From: Chordibacter forsetii
GTDB taxonomy: Bacteria > Verrucomicrobiota > Verrucomicrobiia > Opitutales > Seribacteraceae
Length of the DNA: 9,969 nucleotides
Direction of reading: 5' to 3'
NCBI RefSeq assembly: GCF_964187505.1
Contig: NZ_CAXLML010000102.1
Location: 1-9,969, forward strand
Shown: positions 1 to 5,975 of the stretch, piece by piece
How positions within the stretch are numbered: position 1 is the first letter of the stretch
How the letters are laid out: the number at the start of each line of letters is the position of its first letter
The notes under the pieces: model-generated
The model's database searches: none
Told to the model about the DNA's origin: nothing
Seen by the model: only the letters and a program-made list of their open reading frames with translations
Position numbers and translations under genes: made by a program

Positions 1-75
1 TTTAAAAGAGCAAGTTCTATAATTTTAGGAAAACAAGGACGATCAAAATCGCAATTAGAACGATTGTATTTTTAG
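1..75 (+). CDS. Possible 3' end of an unidentified gene (partial)
   Basis: Frame 1 is open from the first base to a TAG stop at 73-75, giving 24 codons with no start in the window. The residues are basic and polar, including GKQGRSKSQ and ending in ERLYF. The other two plus frames hit stops within about 20 bases. Twenty-four open codons can easily occur by chance in AT-rich DNA, and the stop region overlaps the minus-strand SGNH-like fragment, so at most one of the two may be a true coding remnant over 55-75. I cannot name a family. The sequence to the left of the window would decide. Confidence 0.2.
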   Translation, partial: FKRASSIILGKQGRSKSQLERLYF

Positions 76-222
76 CATGCCTTTCTCGGCTGGATGCCCC
101 TTATGAATGATAAATTTTTCATTTTTAGTGAATTTGAGCTTATTTATAAGATCAAATCCTAAATTATTTAATTTTTCGTTATTGAGAATCTCAACAAGTT
201 TGGAATCGTGAAAATCGTTGCC
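55..222 (-). pseudogene. SGNH/GDSL hydrolase-like C-terminal remnant
   Basis: The minus strand is open from just after a TGA (225-223) to a TAA at 57-55, encoding 55 residues. There is no ATG, GTG or TTG start near the beginning; the only Met is near the end. The tail reads EKFIIHKGHPAEKG followed by MLKIQSF, with an amphipathic L/N/K-rich segment before it. This resembles the final block of SGNH/GDSL hydrolases, where an Asp-x-x-His motif sits in a context like GHPNxxG-hydrophobic. Here the position three before the His is His rather than Asp, so the catalytic Asp appears lost. Missing start, an upstream in-frame stop, a changed catalytic position and the SDR gene beginning 85 bases away all suggest a decayed fragment. 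The family call rests on one short motif and is an inference. Confidence 0.35.
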
Positions 223-307
223 TCATTCACGCTCTTGATTTTGAAAAAGGTTACATGCTTTTAGCCTTTAATCCCAGCCGTCTCATTGGCGTATTTAACC
301 ATTCTGC

Positions 308-973
308 ATGAAAACCCTTATCGTTGGAGCCAATGGACGGGTAGGTACTTTGTTGAGCGGGAAAATGTGGGCGGCTCATGATTTTTCTCCCGTCGCTCTT
401 ATTCGGGATTCTCGCCAACAAACCAAGTTTACTGCCCTGGGTCTGCCATCGGCAGTGGGCGACCTGGAGGCGGGCATTGCCGATTTCTTGCAAGGTATGG
501 ATGTGGTGGTATTCACGGCAGGTTCGGGTGGACACACCGGTCCGGAAAAAACTATCGATGTCGACCAAAACGCCGCAGTTCGTTTGATTAAAGATTGTAA
601 AAAGCAAGGGGTTCGCAGGTTTGTAATGGTCAGTGCAATAGGTGCGGATCCCACCAGCGACTCTCCCCGTATTCAGCACTACCTTAGGGCCAAGGGGGTA
701 GCCGATGGTGCCCTGCGCTCATCGGGCCTGGATTACATCATTTTGGCACCTGGTACATTGCTGGAGGAAAAAGGCACGGGAAGAATAGATGCAGCCGAGG
801 AATTAGGGTATCACGGATACCTCCCTCGTGAGGACTTGGCCGATTGTATTATTGAATCCTTGCGAAATTATAATTGCGTGGGAAAGACCATTGAACTTGT
901 AACGGGAGGGAAGAAAATTAAGGATGCCATTGCCTTTGCTGCTGGAGGTGATGCCCAACCCGCCATATTGTGA
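308..973 (+). CDS. Atypical SDR-family NAD(P)-binding protein (NmrA/YhfK-like)
   Basis: This encodes 221 residues, a typical length for small single-domain atypical short-chain dehydrogenase/reductase (SDR_a5, NAD(P)H-binding) proteins. The Rossmann nucleotide-binding motif GANGRVG lies at residues 7-13, right after the first beta strand (TLIV), which supports the ATG at 308. A second fingerprint, FVMVSAIGAD, carries Ser109, and a YLRAK motif places Tyr125 and Lys129 in the classic YxxxK spacing. The segment around LDYIILAPGTLLEE matches the substrate-side loop of this group. A cytosolic NAD(P)-dependent reductase or a redox/ligand sensor are both possible; the substrate cannot be read from the sequence. 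No clear Shine-Dalgarno precedes the start. The gene is followed by 151 bases containing a hairpin and a strong terminator before carB, so it is probably transcribed separately. Confidence 0.85.
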   Translation: MKTLIVGANGRVGTLLSGKMWAAHDFSPVALIRDSRQQTKFTALGLPSAVGDLEAGIADFLQGMDVVVFTAGSGGHTGPEKTIDVDQNAAVRLIKDCKKQGVRRFVMVSAIGADPTSDSPRIQHYLRAKGVADGALRSSGLDYIILAPGTLLEEKGTGRIDAAEELGYHGYLPREDLADCIIESLRNYNCVGKTIELVTGGKKIKDAIAFAAGGDAQPAIL

Positions 974-1025
974 GTAACATTTCCCCTTTCATTCTTGAGG
1001 CTTAAGGAAAAATTGATATTAAAAA

Positions 1026-1056
1026 GGTTCAATTCCCCTTATTAAAGAATTGAACC
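1026..1056. repeat. Perfect 10-bp inverted repeat
   Basis: GGTTCAATTC at 1026-1035 is exactly mirrored by GAATTGAACC at 1047-1056, leaving an 11-base loop. On the plus strand no T-run follows the 3' arm, so it is not a plus-strand intrinsic terminator. Read on the minus strand the hairpin is followed by TTTTT, but no minus-strand gene ends here. It may be an RNA hairpin in the carB leader or a dyad operator for a dimeric regulator. Confidence 0.6.
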
Positions 1057-1083
1057 CTTATTCAGCAGATCTAGATTCACGCC

Positions 1084-1107
1084 GGCTCCCCGAGGAGCCT
1101 TTTTTTT
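1084..1107 (+). terminator. Rho-independent terminator just upstream of carB
   Basis: GGCTCC (1084-1089) pairs with GGAGCC (1094-1099) around a four-base loop, and eight T follow directly (1100-1107). This is a textbook intrinsic terminator shape with a short GC-rich stem. It would end the SDR transcript. Its position is odd: only 17 bases separate the last T from the carB ATG. Either carB starts from a promoter overlapping the terminator, giving a very short leader, or the terminator lies inside the carB leader and controls read-through. Confidence 0.8.
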
Positions 1108-1124
1108 GATTTTTTACTGAGTCC

Positions 1125-4100
1125 ATGCCTAGAAGAAACGATATTGAACACATCCTGATCATCGGATCGGGGCCCATAATAATTGGACAAGCTTGCGAGT
1201 TTGACTACAGCGGGGCTCAAGCCTGCAAAGCTCTGCGTGAAGAAGGTTACCGAGTATCGCTGGTCAATAGCAATCCGGCCACCATCATGACCGATCCCGA
1301 ATTTGCCGACGCGACTTATGTCGAACCGTTGACCGTGGAAAGCGTGACTAAGATTATTGAAAAGGAAAAACCCGATGCCTTGCTTCCTACTTTGGGTGGA
1401 CAAACCGGGCTTAATCTTTCCCTTGATCTTTTTCATGCCGGTGTACTCGAAGCCAATGGAGTTGAAATGATCGGGGCTAAACCGGATGCGATCAAAAAGG
1501 GTGAGGATCGCGAACTATTTAAACAAGCGATGCTCAAGATCGGACTTGATGTCGCCCGTTCTTTTTCAATCAATTCTTTAGAGGAAGCCCGTTCCCATTT
1601 GGACGAGCTCGGAGATTTTCCCATTATTCTTCGCCCTGCTTTCACCTTAGGTGGAACCGGTGGGGGCATTGCATACAATCGCGAAGAATTTGATGAAATG
1701 GTGCAGAAAGGATTGGACGCATCTCCGGTCAAACAGGTGTTGATGGAAGAATGCCTGCTCGGATGGAAGGAATATGAAATGGAGGTCATGCGCGATTGTA
1801 AGGATCAATGCGTGGTCATATGTTCGATCGAAAATTTTGATCCCATGGGTGTACATACTGGAGATTCGATAACGATTGCTCCGGCGATGACCCTTTCGGA
1901 TAAAGAATACCAGTTGATGCGTGATGCCTCCTTTGCCTGTATTCGTGAGATTGGTGTGGAAACCGGAGGTAGTAATATTCAATTTTCCACAAACCCGGAG
2001 AATGGCCGGATGGTGGTTATCGAGATGAATCCCCGGGTATCCCGAAGTTCTGCATTGGCCTCCAAGGCAACCGGTTTTCCTATTGCTAAGTTTGCCGCAA
2101 AATTGGCGGTCGGTTATTCGCTCGATGAATTACGCAACGATGTAACCAAGGAAACGCCTGCTTCTTTTGAGCCTTCCATCGATTATGTAGTCACCAAAAT
2201 TCCACGTTTTACTTTCGAAAAATTTCCCGAAGCAGATTCCACCCTCACATCAGCAATGAAGTCAGTGGGGGAAGCTATGGCCATTGGTCGTACTTTTAAA
2301 GAGTCCTTTCAAAAAGCAATGCGCTCGCTTGAGATCGGTTTGAAAGGCTTTGAAGCGGGCAAACTTGCTGATCAGGAGCTTGATAAATCAGCTGTGCGTG
2401 CAGGAGTGAAGAGACCCTCTGCTGATCGTCCAATGTATTTGTACAAAGCCTTGGATATGGGAATGTCAGGGGAGGATATCTCCAAACAGTCGGGTATTGA
2501 TCCATGGTTTAGTTCCCAATTGGAAGAACTCCATGCTATCGGGAAATACTTAAGTGGAACGAGCTTGGAGGCAATTGATGAGGAGTCCTTGCGCCAGGCA
2601 AAAGAGGCCGGTTTTTCGGATCGTCAGCTTGCAGATTTTTGGAATTGTGAACCCTCGGAGGTCAGAAACAGAAGGGTATCACTCGGGATTGAGACCACTT
2701 TTCGTTTGGTAGATACTTGTGCCGCTGAGTTTGAAGCCTTTACCCCTTACTATTATTCCTCCTATGGGGATGAAAATGAGATTAAAAAATCAGATAAGAA
2801 AAAGATCATGATTCTCGGTGGAGGACCCAATCGAATCGGACAGGGGATTGAATTTGATTACTGCTGTGTGCATGCCTCCTTTGCCCTGAGAGAAGCGGGT
2901 TATGAAACAGTGATGGTGAATTCCAATCCCGAGACGGTTTCCACTGATTATGATACCTCTGATCGTTTGTATTTCGAACCTTTGACCATGGAAGATGTAC
3001 TCGAGGTTTATCATCAGGAAGAATGTGATGGAGCCATTGTTCAGTATGGCGGGCAGACTCCACTCAATCTTGCCAGCGGTTTGCAAGCTGCCGGAGTAAA
3101 TGTCATTGGGACATCTCCCGAGAGCATTGATCTCGCCGAGGATCGTGAAAAATTTAAGCGAATCCTGGAAGAAATTGGATTAAAACAACCTCAGAACGAA
3201 ACCGCAATGCATCCAGATGAGGCTGGGGAAAAGGCTGCCCGTATCGGGTATCCTATTTTGCTCCGTCCATCCTTTGTACTGGGTGGGCGTGGAATGTTCA
3301 TCGTTTATGACGAGGATGAACTAAGCGGGGTGGTCAAGGAAGCCTTTGCGGTTGCTCCGGGTAAACCAGTTTTGCTCGATAAATTTCTTGAAGAAGCGAT
3401 CGAACTTGATGTTGATTGTATTTCTGATGGCGAAACCACCGTGGTTGGTGGTATGCTTCAACATATTGAATTTGCCGGTGTGCACAGCGGAGATGCGGCC
3501 ATGGTTTTGCCCCCACATGATTTGGAACCATCGATGATCGAAGAGGTGAGGCAGGCCACTCATGCCCTGGCTGATGCACTAAAGGTGATTGGCCTAATGA
3601 ATATACAATTTGCCATCAAGGGTGGAGAACTCTTCTTGATCGAAGTAAACCCCAGAGCTTCACGAACCATACCATTTGTGAGTAAGGCAATTGGGGTTCC
3701 TCTGGCCAAGCTTGGAGCCCGGGTAATGGCGGGTGCAAAACTTAAGGACCTTGGATTTACTGAGGAAATTACTCCTAAACACTGGGCGATTAAGGAAGCG
3801 GTTTTTCCTTTTAGTAAATTTCCAGGATCTCCCATCGTGCTCACTCCAGAGATGCGCAGTACGGGAGAGGTAATGGGGCAGGATGAAGATTTTGGAATTG
3901 CATTTGCCAAGACTCAGATGGCGGCCAAACCTTCTTTACCAATGGAAGGAAATGTCTTTCTCAGTGTTAAAGACTCTGACAAGCCAAAGGCATTGGAAAT
4001 TGCCAAGGGTTTGCACGAACTCGGTTTCAAGTTCTACTCCACCGAAGGCACAGCAAAATTTCTAAATGAAAACGGGATCGAGGCGGAAACCACTCTGCGT

Positions 4101-4343
4101 ATTAGTGAGGGGCGTCCAAATGTGGCAGACTTGATCAAGAATGGAAAAGTACAAATGGTCATCAATACCCCCCTTGGCTTGATTCCAAGGCGTGATGAAA
4201 ATGGGATACGTAGTGAAGCCGTTCTTCATGGCGTTCCGGTCATTACCACACTTGGTTCGGCAGACGCTGCCCTTCAGGGTATCCGTTCTATTCGGGGAAA
4301 GAAGTTTTCCGTCAAATCTCTTCAAGAGTACCACCCCTCGTGA
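1125..4343 (+). CDS. carB: Carbamoyl-phosphate synthase large subunit
   Basis: CarB makes carbamoyl phosphate from bicarbonate, two ATP and ammonia delivered by the glutaminase subunit CarA, feeding pyrimidine and arginine synthesis in the cytosol. The 1072 residues equal the usual bacterial length. The two homologous halves are clear. GSGPIIIGQ at about 14-22, Arg170 in RPAFTLGGTGGG, and likely metal/ATP ligands Glu300 and Asn302 (IEMNPRVSR) form the carboxyphosphate half. GGGPNRIGQ from 565, RPSFVLGGRG, and Glu840/Asn842 (IEVNPRASR) form the carbamoyl-phosphate half. An oligomerisation region lies between them. From about 938 an MGS-like allosteric domain follows, with STEGTAKFL and EGRPNVADLIKNGK, the site of nucleotide/ornithine control in studied relatives. 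The N-terminus aligns with known CarB proteins, fixing the ATG. No clear Shine-Dalgarno is present. carA is not in the window. The stop overlaps the purU start. Confidence 0.98.
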   Translation: MPRRNDIEHILIIGSGPIIIGQACEFDYSGAQACKALREEGYRVSLVNSNPATIMTDPEFADATYVEPLTVESVTKIIEKEKPDALLPTLGGQTGLNLSLDLFHAGVLEANGVEMIGAKPDAIKKGEDRELFKQAMLKIGLDVARSFSINSLEEARSHLDELGDFPIILRPAFTLGGTGGGIAYNREEFDEMVQKGLDASPVKQVLMEECLLGWKEYEMEVMRDCKDQCVVICSIENFDPMGVHTGDSITIAPAMTLSDKEYQLMRDASFACIREIGVETGGSNIQFSTNPENGRMVVIEMNPRVSRSSALASKATGFPIAKFAAKLAVGYSLDELRNDVTKETPASFEPSIDYVVTKIPRFTFEKFPEADSTLTSAMKSVGEAMAIGRTFKESFQKAMRSLEIGLKGFEAGKLADQELDKSAVRAGVKRPSADRPMYLYKALDMGMSGEDISKQSGIDPWFSSQLEELHAIGKYLSGTSLEAIDEESLRQAKEAGFSDRQLADFWNCEPSEVRNRRVSLGIETTFRLVDTCAAEFEAFTPYYYSSYGDENEIKKSDKKKIMILGGGPNRIGQGIEFDYCCVHASFALREAGYETVMVNSNPETVSTDYDTSDRLYFEPLTMEDVLEVYHQEECDGAIVQYGGQTPLNLASGLQAAGVNVIGTSPESIDLAEDREKFKRILEEIGLKQPQNETAMHPDEAGEKAARIGYPILLRPSFVLGGRGMFIVYDEDELSGVVKEAFAVAPGKPVLLDKFLEEAIELDVDCISDGETTVVGGMLQHIEFAGVHSGDAAMVLPPHDLEPSMIEEVRQATHALADALKVIGLMNIQFAIKGGELFLIEVNPRASRTIPFVSKAIGVPLAKLGARVMAGAKLKDLGFTEEITPKHWAIKEAVFPFSKFPGSPIVLTPEMRSTGEVMGQDEDFGIAFAKTQMAAKPSLPMEGNVFLSVKDSDKPKALEIAKGLHELGFKFYSTEGTAKFLNENGIEAETTLRISEGRPNVADLIKNGKVQMVINTPLGLIPRRDENGIRSEAVLHGVPVITTLGSADAALQGIRSIRGKKFSVKSLQEYHPS

Positions 4344-5194
4344 ATCCATCTGTTATTGCCCTGCTTCATGGTCCGGATCAACCCGGGTTAGTTGCGCGGA
4401 CTGCCAGTTGGATACATCAGAGGGGAGGTAATGTACTCCATGCAGATCAACACCTTGATCGGGATGAAAATATTTTCTTCCAACGGGTGGAGTGGCAGCC
4501 AGGCACTCCCCATTCCCTCGAAGAAGAAATGGAATTGTTTGAGGATTTGGTAAAGGGAGAATTCGGTATGAAGGTACGCCTGACCAGGAGCGATTACCGA
4601 CCCAGAATTGCTTTGATGGTCAGCAAAGCAGATCATTGTTTTCATGATCTCGCCCTGCGTCAACGGGCTGGTGATTGGAATGCTGATTTGGTGGGAGTCC
4701 TCTCCAATCACGAAGTCCTCGAACCGGTGGCTCAGTCTTATGGTTTGAACTATGTTTGTCATTCCGTGACTAAAGAAAACAAGGCGGATGCCGAGGCCAA
4801 ACAACTCACCTGGCTTGCTGATCAACAAGTCGACCTGCTCATTCTTGCTCGTTACATGCAGGTATTAAGTCCTGATTTTTTGAATAAAATTGCCTGTCCG
4901 GTCATAAATATTCATCACTCTTTTCTTCCCTCCTTTGCCGGGGCTAAGCCCTACCATCAAGCCCATAAGCGCGGGGTGAAACTCATCGGTGCGACTGCAC
5001 ACTATGTCACTGAGGATCTCGATGAGGGACCAATCATCGAACAGGATGTGGCTCGGGTAAGTCATCGTCATGGAACCAAGGAATTAATTGAGCGTGGGCG
5101 CGATCTCGAAAAACTCGTGCTTGCGGTTGCGGTCCGTCGCCACCTGCAACATCGGGTGTTGGTATACCGCAATAAAACCGTTGTTTTTGATTAA
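4340..5194 (+). CDS. purU: Formyltetrahydrofolate deformylase
   Basis: PurU hydrolyses 10-formyl-tetrahydrofolate to formate and tetrahydrofolate, balancing one-carbon pools and supplying formate, for example to PurT in purine synthesis. The 284 residues match the family. An N-terminal ACT domain (about 4-80) opens with IALLHGPDQPGLVA, and a formyltransferase-fold domain (about 88-265) follows. Catalytic residues expected from PurN/PurU relatives are present: Asn190 and His192 in VINIHHSFLPSF, and Asp228 in DLDEGPIIEQD. AGAKPYHQAHKRGVKLIGAT is also characteristic. The start is GTG, overlapping the carB TGA in the string GTGA (4340-4343). Because the ACT domain begins only a few residues in, no later start fits. 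The overlap implies translational coupling to carB, an uncommon partner in my experience of this gene. No purine-synthesis gene is visible nearby. Confidence 0.95.
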   Translation: MNPSVIALLHGPDQPGLVARTASWIHQRGGNVLHADQHLDRDENIFFQRVEWQPGTPHSLEEEMELFEDLVKGEFGMKVRLTRSDYRPRIALMVSKADHCFHDLALRQRAGDWNADLVGVLSNHEVLEPVAQSYGLNYVCHSVTKENKADAEAKQLTWLADQQVDLLILARYMQVLSPDFLNKIACPVINIHHSFLPSFAGAKPYHQAHKRGVKLIGATAHYVTEDLDEGPIIEQDVARVSHRHGTKELIERGRDLEKLVLAVAVRRHLQHRVLVYRNKTVVFD

Positions 5195-5212
5195 TCCTTT
5201 TTTTTAATTTTA

Positions 5213-5428
5213 ATGGAGTTCAATATCGAAGCGTTTCTCTGGTATGCCTTAGCGGCGGATTGCTCGTTTGCTTTTACCGTCAGTTGGTTTTTGAAAGACT
5301 GGTACGATTCTTCTGTTCCAAGTATTGCTAAGCATTTTCCTGCTACGAAGGCTTGGAGTATGGTCTACCTAGTACTTACCCTATGGTTAGGTTTTGCCCT
5401 CATGCGGGCGGGTGTTTTGCCTTGGTAG
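5213..5428 (+). CDS. Small two-helix membrane protein, unknown function
   Basis: This encodes 71 residues starting 18 bases after the purU stop, so it could be the third gene of the carB-purU unit. Two hydrophobic segments are visible: about 7-27 (AFLWYALAADCSFAFTVSWF) and about 49-67 (MVYLVLTLWLGFALMRAGV). A short polar loop containing KDWYDSS and KHFPATK connects them. It is rich in Trp and ends in LPW. The second helix is followed by a lone Arg, giving few topology cues; both termini on the same side is the natural reading. I recognise no family. The gap before it carries eight T (5198-5205) and no Shine-Dalgarno. Continuous hydrophobic patterning and codon use like its neighbours support a real gene. 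Confidence 0.65.
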   Translation: MEFNIEAFLWYALAADCSFAFTVSWFLKDWYDSSVPSIAKHFPATKAWSMVYLVLTLWLGFALMRAGVLPW

Positions 5429-5482
5429 GAGTGTCCTAGATAAAATATTAGATCTCATTCTTTCTTCAAATAATGGATATCC

Positions 5483-5511
5483 TTGATTTTATGTGTTAAG
5501 TTTAGTTTAAA
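5483..5511 (+). promoter_or_regulatory. Possible sigma70-type promoter
   Basis: TTGATT at 5483-5488 and TTTAAA at 5506-5511 are separated by 17 bases in an AT-rich gap ahead of the gene at 5532. The spacing is ideal, but both hexamers deviate from consensus and the region is AT-rich, so a chance match is quite possible. Start-site preferences of this organism are unknown. Confidence 0.25.
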
Positions 5512-5531
5512 TACATAAAAGCGAGAACCCG

Positions 5532-5885
5532 ATGAAGTTAGAAGAGTTACCTAAAAGCACAAGTGAAGTGAGAAAGTTTTCAGATGGCAACACCCTCCTG
5601 ACACTTTGGTTTGATGGTCCGAAATGCAGGAGTATGGAGGTTGTTTTTGATATACAAGCCAATGAAACCGTTTTGTTTTGCAGCAACCAAAAGCAACATT
5701 TCTACAATACGCGAAAGGAGGTCCGCTATGGTTATGAACTTTCTGAAGTGGCAGTGAATTTCCAAAACCCACCCTTGGGAAAAATTACCCTTTTAAAAAG
5801 GTCAATTAGCCACCTAAACGAAAGACTAAGGATGGGGATTTTCAACTTACTGAGACCGATTGAAGGAAGGGTTGAAGTTCTCTAA
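5532..5885 (+). CDS. Hypothetical protein, 117 residues
   Basis: I do not recognise this protein. It begins with ATG eleven bases after a weak purine-rich GCGAG and sits 103 bases downstream of the small membrane protein, so it may have its own promoter. No signal peptide or membrane helix is seen. The first two thirds look beta-rich, with alternating hydrophobic strands such as TLLTLWFDG, MEVVFDIQ and ETVLFCS. A basic, amphipathic helix-like segment follows (ISHLNERLRMGIFNLLRP). Two Cys (residues about 33 and 50) are unpaired by any obvious metal motif. The product is predicted to be cytosolic and basic. The length, ordinary codon composition and position before a convergent junction support a gene, but it could be lineage-specific. 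Confidence 0.6.
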   Translation: MKLEELPKSTSEVRKFSDGNTLLTLWFDGPKCRSMEVVFDIQANETVLFCSNQKQHFYNTRKEVRYGYELSEVAVNFQNPPLGKITLLKRSISHLNERLRMGIFNLLRPIEGRVEVL

Positions 5886-5975
5886 TTGTCTTTGGACAAG
5901 TCAGCGTACTCCCAGTAACGATTCAAAATACGAAAACTGGGGCACAAGTTGGTAAAAGGCCTCGATTGATTGGAA
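5886..5975. other. Convergent intergenic junction with weak hairpins
   Basis: Genes from both strands end here. TTGTC (5886-5890) pairs with GACAA (5895-5899) around a four-base loop directly after the 117-residue gene. CCCAGT (5911-5916) can pair with ACTGGG (5936-5941). Neither is followed by a strong T-run on either strand, so no confident intrinsic terminator is called. Either hairpin could act as a weak bidirectional stop or RNA-end stabiliser. Confidence 0.35.

Larger units (their letters stand above)
1..307. other. AT-rich intergenic region with gene remnants
   Basis: No intact gene is seen before the SDR start at 308. The first 240 bases hand-count at about 31% G+C, clearly lower than sampled lines in carB (47-55%). 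The stretch carries two convergent open segments ending within 20 bases of each other (plus strand 1-75, minus strand 222-55), each described separately. From 223 to 307 I see no gene. TTGATT at 235-240 and TTGAAA at 241-246 are possible -35 elements for the SDR gene, but no convincing -10 hexamer lies at normal spacing, so I do not call a promoter. Confidence 0.6.
1021..1107 (+). promoter_or_regulatory. Candidate attenuator in the carB leader
   Basis: Three mutually exclusive pairings can be drawn. A hairpin pairs 1026-1035 with 1047-1056. A terminator pairs 1084-1089 with 1094-1099, followed by eight T. In a third pairing, 1021-1030 (AAAAAGGTTC) matches 1095-1104 (GAGCCTTTTT) over ten base pairs with one G-U wobble. 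The third competes with both of the others. That is the logic of an antiterminator between an anti-antiterminator and a terminator. Half of the third pairing is an A-tract against the T-tract, so chance is a real alternative. No PyrR-binding consensus, T-box core or leader peptide with telling codons is visible, so any signal is unknown. Confidence 0.35.

Noticed and set aside
970..1005. Eleven-codon GTG reading frame overlapping the SDR stop in a GTGA string, a possible carB leader peptide
   Set aside because: It has no run of informative codons, no ribosome-binding site, and ends well before the terminator, so coupling to attenuation is not supported.
1021..1107. PyrR-binding loop or T-box in the carB leader
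   Set aside because: Neither the PyrR-type conserved hairpin loop nor the T-box core sequence is present.
1433..1789. Long antisense reading frames within carB
   Set aside because: The carB frame is unmistakable by homology along its full length; the opposite frames are unrecognisable and follow from its codon bias.
5198..5205. Eight-T run after purU as a terminator
   Set aside because: No stable GC-containing hairpin precedes it, and the next gene starts a few bases later.
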